Assembly (NCBI GenBank): GCA_003024175.1
Contig: MDYQ01000006.1
Coordinates: 186,001-250,000, forward strand
Reading direction: 5' to 3'
DNA: 64,000 nt
From: Planoprotostelium fungivorum
Lineage: Eukaryota > Evosea > Variosea > Cavosteliida > Cavosteliaceae
Shown here: positions 20,522 to 31,023 of the stretch, piece after piece
Numbering within the stretch: the stretch's first letter is position 1
How the letters are laid out: each line of letters opens with the position of its first letter
Notes under the pieces: generated by a model
The model's input: only the letters and a program-made list of their open reading frames with translations
Database searches by the model: none
Told to the model about the DNA's origin: nothing
Translations under genes and position numbers: made by a program

Positions 20522-21891
20522 ATGAAGGATGAGATGGTGTTGGGGTTGACTGAGCTGCCGATAGAAATTATCGTGCGAATTTTGACCTTCTTATCGGTGA
20601 GGGATGTGTCAGCCGTCTTGCAAACTTGCGCCCACCTTCGATCCGTCTGCATCAGCGATGCCTTATGGTGAGTCGTGAGATGTTGAAATTTGAGAGTGAA
20701 AATAGATAGGACCGAATTATACAAGAAGAGATGGATGCAGAATGAAGACGCGATTGAAGCCGAAAATAAGAGGCGACAAAATGCGAGAGAAGATGCAAAG
20801 AGCAGGTGGCAATGACGCCTCGAACATCAACTTTTGAATTAATGATGATGTAGTTGGATGAAATACTACCTGGATCGCTTGTTGCAATGGAGATCTTGGA
20901 CACCGAGATTCAATGCTATCCCCTCGAAAGGTCTCTGGTATCTCTACACAGAGGGTGATCCATTTCCAAAACATCATCGTAATCTGACATCACTCGAGGC
21001 AAGATCAGACCGAAGAACCCAGAACAACTACCAGAAGACGATTTAGACGTCTTAACTGAGACAGACGAAACATTGCGAGTGCGTCATCCCATTCCATCGC
21101 TCTCTCATCCTCTCCAGGATCACAAGAGAGTACTCCAACTCAACGTCGACGATATCGCCGAGTATCTGATCGATCCAGCCAAATCGGAAGGCCTCAACAA
21201 ACGACAGATCGCTCATTACATCACCGATCCGTGAGCCTCCCCCGACACTCGTTTCATCTTAAAATTTAATTCTAAACAGTCGCGTCGTTGATATGGGAAT
21301 CCATTCTACCGTGATGAAGAGGATTGGATTCTCTGGTATCTCATTAGAGGAGGCTCTGAGAAAATTCTTCGTGTACATCAGACTACCGAATTCCGGAAAA
21401 TTGACGGCAATATTACTAAGACAATTCGCCGAGGGGTATCAGGTGTCGTTCATCATCATCATCATCACCATCATCATCATGACGCATCGGTCCGGTGACG
21501 GATCACATTGAGCTGATCCGATCAGGATGCAAATCCGGGCAGTATGTTTAGCAGCGTCGATGAAGCTTACACACTCACCTTCACTATACTCGTGTTGGAT
21601 ACCGATCTCCACTCTGACAAGATCAAACAGAAGATGAGGTGAAGTCATCGTCATGATCGTCATGATCGTCACGATGATCAGCTACCTGATGATGATCATT
21701 CGTGCAGATTAAACACCTTTGTCTATCTTGCCAAGCAGAGTAATTCCATGATCTCTAACGAATACTTGGAACAAATCTATCACAACATCAAGAGGAGTCC
21801 CCTATCAGAGTACATACCCGGTGGATGCATCAACAACAAGGGTGGACTCGTTCAGTTGTGGGACAGACTTATCTACGGATTCTTTAAATGA
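20522..21891 (+). CDS. FBXO8: F-box and Sec7 domain protein, FBXO8-like
   Basis: Begins MKDEMVLGLTELPIEIIV, an F-box (residues about 8-55, LTELPIEIIVRILTFLSVRD then LRSVCISDALW) that would bind SKP1 in an SCF ubiquitin ligase. The C-terminal Sec7 domain reads EYLIDPAKSEGLNKRQIAHY, GFSGISLEEALRKFFVYIRLP, LLRQFAEGYQDANPGSMF and FTILVLDTDLHSDKIKQKM. This F-box/Sec7 pair defines FBXO8. In active Sec7 exchange factors the glutamic finger lies in RLPGEAQ. Here the loop reads RLPNSGK, so Arf exchange activity is unlikely and an ubiquitin-ligase role on Arf-like GTPases is the better guess. Seven or so introns, one with a (CAT)n run at 21452-21480. Confidence 0.85.
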
Positions 21892-22042
21892 TAAATCACC
21901 AACAAAGAGGGTCTGATCGTCTCATCTTGATCATCATCATCATTGCGACGGCTGAGCAGTAACACTTGATAAAAGAAAGAGTTTACATCCGTACTTTTAT
22001 TTCATCGCGAATGTTTCACATCTTCGAGAATCCTTCCTCTCA

Positions 22043-23357
22043 TCAGTCTGACTCTCTCTCCCTCTCACCCTCCATCAATCGCCTCATCTCATCGTCCAAG
22101 GGTAACGTCTCAACCAGCTCCTTCACTCCCTCCATCTCGTCCCTCCCGTCTCTCAACAGTTCCTCTGCACTCCTCACCCACATGTCTCTCGGTAGACGCT
22201 TGTAGATGTTCACGACGTCGAGTGTCGCACCGAGAGGAGACACCCTCCCATCTCTCAACAAGATGAGCACCATCTGCGGGCAATTGGATGCGTCACGAAA
22301 GAGAAGTTCTGCGGAGCACAGGTTTGGGTCTACTCTTCTGTCCTTCAACAGCAATTCCGCCACCTGATCCGATCATCATCTCGATGTCTTTGTCATCGCT
22401 GTTGCGGTTCACCTCCGTCCAGTTTCTTGAAACTGCTCTCCTTAGAAGGCAATTGTCTTTGACTGAGGGGTCAGCTCTTCCATCTTTCAACAGCAGCTCG
22501 ACCGTTCGTGGCAGACTCCTCATCATCTTTCGAAAGACCTTGTGATCTTGCGCGGCAGGATCGGCTCTTCCATCATCCAGCAAGATCTTCAAACCTTCAT
22601 CGTCTCCTTTCAGTGCCATCTTGATGATGATACAGTGATCTCTGGCCGTAGGGTCTGTATACCGGAGGAGAAATGGGAGGTGACGGTGATGTCTGGGATG
22701 CTTTACGGCACATCTGAGGGCTAGACTGTCGTCGGTGGAGAAATTTAAAATGGACGTGTAGTTGGAAAGAAAAGAGGCGAAAAGACTGGTGATGTGAGCA
22801 AAAGAATGGAACGATGGTTTACGTTTCACGATTGGGTTTGAGCAGGTCACAGATGACCTTGGCGATGATCTTCTCCTCTCTGTCTTTCAGTTTTCGAACG
22901 ATAGAGAGGGGAATTTCTTGGTACGTAGAGATAATGAAGTTCACTAGATGATCACCCCAACTGCACCGCGGATCGCTCAAGAGAATGAGAAAGGAAGTCT
23001 CGTTGAACGGCATGTGATTGAGCAACACCTCGATGGGTAAGATGTCCACCTTGGAAAGGAGGAAAGGCAACGATGCCGGATGATGCATGTAAGCAGTGAA
23101 GGCGGCGCGACACCCTTTGAAGTCCAGATGTTGGTCGGCGATGTTTCTCCAGGTGCGGCAGACGGAGCGGGTCCTTGCCCACAGTTGGATGGATGATTTC
23201 GTCTCTGTATCCAACATTGTTGTGAACTGTTACTATCAGTTGAAAGATGGTGAATGGGCCACACCGGATGTTGGAAATAGAAGCGCTTTGAAACTATCAG
23301 AAGTCTCTTGAGAATGAGAGTCCAGCTGAAGTTCTGATGCAGTTCGTTGATGTCCAT
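22043..23357 (-). CDS. Ankyrin-type repeat protein with F-box-like N-terminus
   Basis: Starts MDINELHQNFSWTLILK. After an intron, SIQLWARTRSVCRTWRNIAD resembles the second half of an F-box. A helical region follows, then degenerate ankyrin-like repeats of about 33 residues marked by LLLxDGRxDP: LDDGRADPAAQDH, LKDGRADPSVKDN, LKDRRVDPNLCS and LRDGRVSPLG. This repeat style, short and DP-marked, is common in amoeba and giant-virus ankyrin proteins. The C-terminus (MEGVKELVETLPLDDEMRRL) is acidic. The function is probably protein binding, perhaps substrate choice for an SCF ligase (inference). Upstream lies PEX3 in the same direction, with 268 bases between. Confidence 0.7.
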
Positions 23358-23625
23358 CGTTGTTGTGTGGTCATCAGCTCGAGTTTCTTTGTGTGATGCA
23401 GTTTCTCGCTTCGATCAGTTCAGCGAAATGTTACCAGAGTTTTCCAAATGAAGAAGACATTCATTTATTGCCTTCTAAATCCAAGTGTCCATCTCAAGAC
23501 CAACGACTGAGGTTCGCTGTTCTTCTGGGTGAAAGGCGACTACCAAAAACGATCATGATGTTGTTCGCGTTGATGGTTTGTTCGAACATGAAACAGAGTG
23601 AGAACATAAAATCGTACGGCTCGGT

Positions 23626-25101
23626 TTATTCTTGGTCGTAAGAGGACGTGAAGATGTAATACGAGTACTCTTCCACCTGCTGGTTCTTAAACAGCGGCCA
23701 CAGAACATTCTCTGGCACCTTCTCCTGTTCCTCTTTCACTCTCCATCTCATCTCATTCAACTCACGTCGATCAATTTAGAAGCTTGGTCTCTCAAGATAG
23801 GAATGATATGGGGCATGGCCATCAGTCCATTGTTCACCTGATATGACGTCATTCATTTACAACGAGCCAGAAAATCTCACCTGATTGCTCGTCTGATAAG
23901 CCGCCGAAATTCCGTTGAGAAGTGAAGAGCAGGCTTGGTCCAGCATGACGCCGAGAATATTCCCAAACTTTTCGCTGTCCCAAAAATTTAGGACCTCCCA
24001 CCCCACCCTTCTCACCTCTCCGTCACATCTCTCGTCTCATTCAGAAGACACTGCAACTGCTCCGGCAGGCTCTCTTCAATTAGATCTTCTTCCACAGGTA
24101 AGAGGTAGGGATAGAGTGGTCTCCTCTGCATTCCTCCAGGTAAGAAGTCGATTCGGTTACGCAGATTCGCCAGCAAGGCTGACAAGTGTTCCGTGTTGTA
24201 TTTTCCAGTCACGGGCCAACTGGACGAGTCAGGTGATGATGACGATGAGATGGCATGCGACTCACGCTGTCATCTCTTCTTCGACTTGAGATGTGATGAA
24301 CTCGGCGAGCTCGGGCAGACCCTCTTCGATGAGATATTCGGTGTGTGCGAGGTACTTCTTCGTGATTGCATCGGGAATGGGCTCCTGATGGTGACATTAG
24401 ACATCCACAATGTGAGATCATCGAGATGTCGAAGGTAGTTCACCTCCACGGGCATCTGATCGTCTCCTTCGTCCGTGACGCTGATGGCGGTGTTCATATA
24501 TACATATCTTCCCAAGATGTTGACTTCCACGCGAACAAATAGAGTGAGAAGAGTTACCGTGTATAGCGTCAAGAGGGCTTTCGTGAAGGCTATGTTGCAT
24601 GTCAGATGGATGTCGTCATTTGACCACTCACATCCCACTTTAATCTTCTCCCATTGTGCCAGCTTCTCTTCTTTCGATTCGATCTGTCGAACGGCTTGGG
24701 CGGATGGGATCTCGACCGCCGTGTTCAATCGATTGCGGAGGGCATGCTCGATAAAGTTGATTACACTAGCGTCGCAGCTCTTTTGAGCACTGTCGAAATA
24801 GTTTTTCATCCTGAAGATGTCAGAGAAAGTGAAAGACGTGGATACGTTACCTCATCTTGTCGAACTCCTTCTGCTGCTTTTCGAATGATATCTTGAACTG
24901 ATTGATCTTGTACTTGATGAAGCGAATGGCTAAGAAGCCAGAACCGGTGAGAATCCCCACGACGATGAGTTTCCTTCGATGTTTGTGAACCCAAGCGCCG
25001 ACACTACTACCGGTTTGTTGTAACTTCTGTCCAACTATATACAAATTTGCAACTGTCCATTGGGTACTGTCCCCCAGAAGGCCAGCGAGATCCTCTAACA
25101 T
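23626..25101 (-). CDS. PEX3: Peroxisomal biogenesis factor 3
   Basis: Membrane receptor that docks PEX19 and inserts peroxisomal membrane proteins. N-terminal anchor: basic WVHKHRRKL, then hydrophobic IVVGILTGSGFLAIRFI, then a charged helix (KISFEKQQKEFDKMR). Collinear PEX3 blocks follow: YFDSAQKSCDASVINFI, the diagnostic ALLTLYTVTLLTLFVRVEVN with NILGRYVYMN, and PLYPYLLPVEEDLIEESLP. The last two exons read VNNGLMAMPHIIPILRDQAS and WPLFKNQQVEEYSYYIFTSS. Six or more introns. The one near 23866 contains TTTACAACGAG, one base off the octamer. The start at 25101 leaves a 41-residue lead before the anchor. An in-frame ATG at 25221 would overlap the SKA2-like gene, so I prefer 25101. Confidence 0.85.
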
Positions 25102-25167
25102 GGCGTTCGTGACGATGATGTGATGCCAACGAAAAATGGCTCGCCTCGGTGTAGAATCATCTATCCA

Positions 25168-25180
25168 ATATTTCCCGCCC
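25168..25180. promoter_or_regulatory. E2F-like site upstream of SKA2-like gene
   Basis: ATATTTCCCGCCC lies 17 bases before the ATG of the SKA2-like gene, in the 95-base divergent gap with PEX3. It fits the reverse complement of GGCGGGAA. Confidence 0.4.
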
Positions 25181-25196
25181 ATTAAGTATTTGAAAG

Positions 25197-25747
25197 ATGA
25201 TGGCAACCAAGACACATGCATCTCAAGAGGTTGGTTCTTCGGTCGAAGGCTTCGTGAGTCTGTTCGTTGATACCTTTTATTTTGTGATCGATGGCTTATG
25301 TGATTATCAGTTCAAGAACATAGAGGAAGATCTGCAATACGTGACGAAGAAACTGGAAGTAGAATATTTGGCGAGACAGAGGACGCATCATGTGAGCAGA
25401 TGGTAATCCATCGTGCGTTTTCACTGACGAGCGAGTTCAGGCGAATCCATTAGAGCTCTTGCAACGTCTTCGCGTCATCTCTCAACAGATTCCAGCCATG
25501 AGAGATGATTGTGAATCCATCCGTTGTGCCAAACAGGTATATCACATCACCTTCTTACTTCTTCTAATAACCACAGGATCTCATCGACTCCTGTCAGAGT
25601 CTCATGACCAGCCGTACGACCCTTCAGAGACTCTCTCAGATGGTCGATCTCGATCTCGAGAACGCCCATTCTCGCGTCGTTTCAGAGGAACTCGTTCAGA
25701 TGACCAACTTGTGGAACAAGACAACACTCAACCCTCACACGGCATGA
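25197..25747 (+). CDS. SKA2: SKA2-like kinetochore protein
   Basis: About 140 residues in four exons. Removing an intron at about 25251-25310 joins SSVEGF to FKNIEEDLQYVTKKLEVEYL, and further introns give NPLELLQRLRVISQQIP and DLIDSCQSLMTSRTTLQRLSQ, ending NLWNKTTLNPHTA. The pattern (short helix, DLxYVxxxLExE, then NPxxLLxxLxxI and a final coiled coil with LQxLSQ) follows animal SKA2 nearly block for block at similar length. SKA2 joins SKA1 and SKA3 to hold kinetochores on microtubules. SKA1 lies 11.5 kb away in this window. Small coiled-coil proteins are easy to misassign, so an orthology test matters. The E2F-like site 17 bases upstream supports a mitotic gene. Confidence 0.65.
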
Positions 25748-25836
25748 AGACTACCCCGTCATGTCATCCGATGCGGTCCTTGTGCTTTGTAAGCGCAAGA
25801 ACGCAGGATAAACGGTAGAAAGTTCAAAAAAAAATA

Positions 25837-25849
25837 TTTCCCGCCAAAA
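25837..25849. promoter_or_regulatory. E2F-like site upstream of RWP-RK gene
   Basis: TTTCCCGCCAAAA is a full match to the E2F consensus on the minus strand. It lies 168 bases before the RWP-RK ATG and 90 bases after the SKA2-like stop. Confidence 0.4.
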
Positions 25850-26016
25850 TACTTGTAACGCCTTATTATCATATTTCGCTACAACAGAAACTGAGATTCC
25901 CCCGTGTTCCACGCCTTCAACACGAGGTGCGTTGCTTGTTTGTCCTCTAAAGGACTTTTTCCTCGATCGACTTTGGTCCATTTCGGCTGACATGGACATC
26001 TCTAGATACGTTCAAC

Positions 26017-26810
26017 ATGGAGACCGACATGGAGAAGATGTATCAACAGCAGCAGAGGGCTCAGATTCAATTGAATAATAATATGAGCAGCGGGCAATTG
26101 AGTAACATGAGCAATGGGCAGTTCACATTCTCACTGGAGACCCCCTCTTTATCTTCGGGAACTTTAGACAAGTATCTAAAATCAGTTCTGGGTAGCGATT
26201 CCTCAACGGCCATACCCGATCTCCTCAAACCACCAAATGCAGAAGACAGAGGCAATGTCCCTCCCGTAGAGATTATGTTTTCGAGTGGAAAGCCCCCCGA
26301 GAGAGAGATGGAGCTCAAGCCACCCGTTCACACCCAAAGACCCCCACAACAACAACCGCAGCCATTACCCGTGAGCTATTTAGACATGGTTCACATATCT
26401 CTACGTCTTTGAAGATTCTAACGAGTCTTTAGATGATGAGCACGGACCCTGAAGTCAACAACCAGCAACTCACGACGACCGATCAGAATGGAGGAGAGAT
26501 GATTCCCCTCCCTCGTGCGGGCCAATCTTACGTTGACATCACCGAATATCTAAACATGCCACAATCAGAAGCAGCCAAGAAACTCGGCATACCCCCTTCA
26601 ACTCTGAGCAAGAGATGGAAGGAAGCCGTCCGAAAGAGAAAGTGGCCATATCGTATGATATGCAAGATCGACAAGGAGATCATGACGCTACTGCACAACG
26701 TACCACAGGGCCCCAACGCCCCTCCACTTCCAGAAGAGATCGAAGCTGCACTCGGAACTCTGCTGAGGAGGAGACAGGACGAGCTCAGACCTGTAGTTAT
26801 ACGCATATAA
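26017..26810 (+). CDS. RWP-RK domain transcription factor
   Basis: Two exons with an intron at 26370-26432, about 244 residues. The N-terminus is Gln/Asn/Ser-rich (MEKMYQQQQRAQIQL; PPQQQPQPLP) and likely disordered. The RWP-RK DNA-binding domain reads YVDITEYLNMPQSEAAKKLG, IPPSTLSKRWKEAVRKRKW and PYRMICKIDKEI: a helix-turn-helix ending in W-P-x-R, with Arg-Lys shifted relative to plant RWPxRK. A short acidic helical tail follows. Plants and green algae use this family in nitrogen and gamete control, and amoebozoans have a separate set. Target genes cannot be read from sequence. The ATG at 26017 opens the long frame. A short upstream exon is not excluded. Confidence 0.85.
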
Positions 26811-27032
26811 ACTAGTGATATTCGAAACGTGTAGTTGACGAGGTGACTATTCCAACAAATTGGCGTCTTCTCCTTCCTCTCTGTGTTCTTGTGTCCACCG
26901 TGATGAACCTCTCTTTGGTGGGTGGGAGAGACTCATCTGTGAATTCAATCTGACATCGCTAGCAAAAGGTGTGGCTACTGTCATAGATGTTACAAATTAG
27001 CTTTGTCCAATAAGGTCAGTGCTCATCACATC

Positions 27033-27103
27033 GCCTCTATGGCTCAATGGAACAGCGCTTGGCTACGAACCAAGAGATTCTGGGTTCGATCCCCAGTAGA
27101 GGC
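27033..27103 (+). tRNA. tRNA-Arg(ACG), second copy
   Basis: Base-for-base identical to the copy at 5724-5794: acceptor GCCTCTA/TAGAGGC, anticodon loop CTACGAA. Six T follow at once as a pol III terminator. The flanks also share CATCGCCTC and little else. Confidence 0.96.
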
Positions 27104-27374
27104 TTTTTTATATGCCATAATATGTTATATTCATTTACTTGGTTTCACTAACCTGCGACTCTCACCACAATCTGGGGAACTTTTATGTTACACTTCCTTG
27201 TGTCAGTTCATCTTTTTGGCCAAAATTGCGGTTTGATGAGTGCTTCAAAATCCAAATTCTATAAAAACGTCGACACGCGGCTCCGGTGGACCCACATCGT
27301 GATTTATGAATGTAGAGTGTAACATCGATGGATGGATGTATCTGTTTTACTATTTGACCATCAGAGATGAAAAA

Positions 27375-27446
27375 GGCTCCTACGAGACTCGAACTCGTGA
27401 TCTCTTCCTTACTAGGGAAGCGCCTTGCCAACTTGGCCAAGGAGCC
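27375..27446 (-). tRNA. tRNA-Thr(AGT)
   Basis: A 72-nt cloverleaf on the minus strand. Acceptor GGCTCCT pairs with AGGAGCC, the anticodon stem CTTCC/GGAAG encloses CTAGTAA (anticodon AGT), and the T arm is ACGAGTTCGAGTCTCGT. TTTTT follows on the minus strand. An identical copy lies at 54043-54114, inside an intron. Confidence 0.96.
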
Positions 27447-27764
27447 AGATGTTTGCACTTTTGCAATTGACAGTACAATGAACTAGGTTCACGTCTACCA
27501 GAATAAGCCTTCTTCTCACACTGTGGAGATGACTCATACACAATATCTCAGATTTCGACCTGCCGTCCACGCCCACGATGACCTGGTTCATGTATAGGAC
27601 AAGGGGTGAAGTGCATGGATGTCGTGTCACGTACTCACAACATGAGAAGACGAGAGAGTGGAAGTTCCGAGGCGTTTCGGCACTTCGGTCCCCCGATCGG
27701 CGGTCGACATCGACCAGAGATCTCTGACTCACAAATAATTCGACACAACTGAACAAACCACAAG

Positions 27765-29154
27765 ATGAACACTCGATTTGCAGACTTCTTCAAGAGCGTG
27801 AGTACGTTACGATATTACGTCTCCTGACCTTTCAAGCAATGGCTCACCACCGTCCCTCTATACAACAGAGATCTGTCTGGACAGACCATCATCGTCACTG
27901 GCTCGAACACAGGTAAGGACTAGATAGACGCACGACTCATTCTGACTCCTACTAGGTTTGGGATTTGAGGCAGTAAAGCACCTGGCAACTATGAACCCTG
28001 AGAGGATCATCATCGCTTGCCGCGACACACAGAAGGGAGAGGTGATCCCATCATTTCCTCTAAAATCACCGTTCGAAATCATATCCGATCTCACCCCCTA
28101 TAGAAAGCGAAGGAAGAAGCTCAGAAACGTTCTGAATCTCGAATCGAAGTGTGGAAGCTCGATCTCGCCGACTTCGCCTCCGTCATCGCATTCGCAAAGC
28201 GATTCGAGGTATCAACTCTTCTCTTCCCTCTTCTTCTCCATCATGACCCAAAGACAGACCACTGGCTGGCCCCTTCACGTCCTTCTATCGAACGCCGGTG
28301 TCGCTCTCACCGAATGGTCCGTCACCAAAGATGGCTACGAGACAACGTGAGACAGATCCTCATGCATCGTTCTCGCTCACTCCCATCAGACTCCAAGTCA
28401 ACCACTTGGCCAACTTACTTCTCATCTTGAAGCTCCTCCCCGTGCTGAAGAAGACGAAAGAGTCTGGTTTCGAACCCAGAGTCGTCGTCGTTGCCTCGGA
28501 GGGTGAGCATCACATCGTGGCGTCTACGCATGTTGACTCGAACAGTTCACTCTTGGACCAAGTTCCCCGAACAATCCAAGGAGAGCATCATCGCCGCTCT
28601 GAACGACTCGAAGCAATCAGACATCGAAGAGAGGTGATCGCGATGGAGGTCGCGATGATGTCAGCTGACGTCTTAGGTATCCCACTTCGAAGCTGCTGAA
28701 CGTGTATATGACAAGACACCTCGGTCCCATCCTGCAGAAAGAGGGTATTTCCATTCACTGTCTCAACCCCGGATTCTGTCACAGCGAATTATCCCGCACG
28801 GCCGCAGGTGGAACTACCGTCATCACTTCTCCCATTTCTCACCTCTCCAGGCCTTCGCGCGATCTTTTTCAGAGTGTTCAAGTTCCTCATGGCGAGAACC
28901 ACTGAAGAGGGCAGCAGGACGCTCGTGCATGCGGCTGTGCATGAGGACTTGCTTCTCAAGAATGGACCGGGAGGAAGATACTGGACCGAGTGCAGGGAGA
29001 TGTCGTGAGTGATCATCGACGTCCGATGGAAGATGATGGAGGGTGACCGATGGACAGGCCTTCTCCTTTCGCCATCGATAGAAGGCTGCAAGAGAGAGTG
29101 ATGAAGGAGTCTATGGACATCATCAAGAAGATTGCACCCGAAATAAAACTCTAA
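27765..29154 (+). CDS. Short-chain dehydrogenase, RDH/WWOX-like, copy A
   Basis: About 330 residues. NADP-binding TGSNTGLGFEAVKHL, the R-D pair after beta 2 (IIACRDTQKGE), the structural LLSNAGVAL and the active-site YPTSKLLN give a complete classical SDR. QVNHLANLLL supplies the catalytic Asn. The closest pattern is retinol dehydrogenase 11-14 and WWOX-type enzymes, which act on hydrophobic carbonyls. The C-terminal FRVFKFLMARTTEEGS is helical and may touch membrane. Eight or so short introns. A nearly identical tandem copy follows at 29449. AATAAA overlaps the last codons (GAAATAAAA). Confidence 0.9.
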
Positions 29155-29356
29155 ACGATGCATCATGAGAGTGCATGTGCATATCGAAATGTTCACCAAA
29201 ATTGTTGAGTGCATGATGGGTCACATCGTCCAGCGTCGATCAGATGATGCAGCTCACTTCCTCTGAACTAAGACGCACGACTTCTTGAATTCAATTCAAA
29301 CGCTTCTCTCAGTCGTCTGCGTGAAGTATACCGCCAGCAATTTCGGATTACGTACT

Positions 29357-29390
29357 CCGCGGGAGCAAATTTTGGGTCCGCGGGAGCAAA
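29357..29390. repeat. Direct repeat CCGCGGGAGCAAA x2 upstream of copy B
   Basis: CCGCGGGAGCAAA occurs at 29357 and again at 29378, 21 bases apart, ending about 60 bases before the ATG of dehydrogenase copy B. It is GC-rich against its flanks and has no counterpart upstream of copy A. It could be a regulatory site. Confidence 0.6.
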
Positions 29391-29448
29391 AGAAGTGCGA
29401 AGAGAGAGCGTCACAGATTAGCCAATACAGTTGAAGCTACGCCATAAG

Positions 29449-30812
29449 ATGAATTTCAAACCCACCGATTTCTTCAGAAACGTGAGTTAGGATAAGAGAA
29501 TACAACTGACTCCTAACTCACCTACAGCAATGGCTCACCGTAGTGCCTCTATACAATCGAGATCTGTCCGGACAGACCATCGTCGTCACTGGCTCGAACA
29601 CAGGTGCGGAAGTCATGAAGACATGTCTTGCGATCTGACTCCGTCAGGTTTGGGATTCGAAGCCGTGAAACACCTGTCGACGATGAACCCTGAGAGGATC
29701 ATCATCGCTTGTCGCGACACACAAAAGGGAGAGGTACCCATCCATCATTCGAGATCTCATCATCATCTCAACTTCTACAGAGAGCGAAAGAAGAAGTCCA
29801 GACAGGTACCGAAACCCGAATCGAAGTGTGGAAGCTCGACCTTTCAGACTTTGCGTCGGTCGTCGCTTTCACGAAGCGATTCGAGGTGATCGAGTCACTC
29901 CGCTTGACTCTGACTCTCGGCAGGCAACAGGCTGGCCCCTTCACGTCCTGTTATCGAATGCGGCAGCTGCATTCATCAACAACCAATGGACTTCCACTGC
30001 TGACGGTTACGAGACCACGTGAGACACTCTCACGCACCAGTCCCACTCACTTGTATCAGACTCCAAGTCAACCACTTGGCCAACTTGTTACTCATCCTCA
30101 AGCTCCTCCCCGTGCTGAAGAAGACGAAAGAGTCTGGGTTCGAACCCAGAGTCGTCGTCGTTGCCTCAGACGGTGAGTGTCACGTCTCTTGGGTTGTTCA
30201 CCCCGTCAGCTCATTTCTGGGCCAAATTCCCGGCAGAAGAAGAAGATCCCATCTCTGCCTTGAACGATCCCAAGCGAACTCGTATCGAAGACAGGTGGCG
30301 ATGAAGGACGAGAACGTCGGCTGACGTGATAGGTACGCTGTGTCCAAGTTACTCAACGTGTTCATGACCAGACACCTTGGTCCCATCCTGCAGAAAGAGG
30401 GTATCTCCATTCACTGTCTCAACCCCGGATTCTGTCACAGCGAATTGGCCCGCACGGCCGCAGGTGGAACTACCGTCATCACTTCTCACTATTTCTCACC
30501 TTTATAGGACTGAAAGACATCTTCATCAGGGTGTTCAAGTTTCTCATGGCGAGAACTACTGAAGAGGGCAGCAGGACGCTCGTGCATGCGGCTGTGCATG
30601 AGGACTTGCTTCTCAAGAATGGACCGGGAGGAAGATACTGGGCCGAGTGCAGGGAGATGTCGTGAGTGATCATGAACAAGATGGGATGAAAATGGTGGAT
30701 CTGACTGCGAGATAGCCCATCACGTCTGGCCATCGATAGAAGGCTACAAGAGAGAGTGATGAAGGAGTCTATGGACATCATCAAAAAGATTGCACCTGAA
30801 ATAAAATTCTAA
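29449..30812 (+). CDS. Short-chain dehydrogenase, RDH/WWOX-like, copy B
   Basis: Tandem paralogue of the gene ending at 29154. It keeps TGSNTGLGFEAVKHL, QVNHLANLLL and YAVSKLLN. The usual NAG turn has become LLSNAAAAF, and the middle region (ADGYETT) is altered, so substrate fit may differ. Intron positions match copy A. Exons coding QKEGISIHCLNPGFCHSEL and the segment from FLMARTTEEGS to the end are almost identical in DNA to copy A, including part of the intron between them. The segments around codons 190-215 (WAKFPAEEEDPISALND) have diverged. Such patchy identity suggests recent duplication or gene conversion. Confidence 0.88.
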
Positions 30813-31023
30813 ACGTCTCCATACGATCGTTCATTGATTATGTACGGACTGTGCCACCGATCGTGGAGCTGACGTGGAGCAGATTGATACAACAATGCAC
30901 GGAGCAGAATTATAGGAAAGATCACATTCAGAGACATTGTTAATCGATGAATACGTGAAATTCTCAGCCATTCCATCGCAGAGGACGATGGTCAACTTGA
31001 AGTTGATTATATTTTATGAAAGA

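Larger units (their letters stand above)
26811..27764. other. Intergenic region holding two tRNA genes
   Basis: Between the RWP-RK stop and the first dehydrogenase. It contains tRNA-Arg (plus) and tRNA-Thr (minus), transcribed away from their shared outer flanks and towards each other. The rest shows no credible coding exon. Confidence 0.8.

Noticed and set aside
21452-21500. (CAT)n/(GAT)n runs, also at 18640, 35340 and 37140
   Set aside because: Ordinary microsatellites in short introns; no sign of function beyond slippage.
23360-23641. Plus-strand open frame of 93 codons between the ankyrin gene and PEX3
   Set aside because: Lies in the promoter gap of the minus-strand ankyrin gene, no domain pattern, no neighbouring exons in phase.
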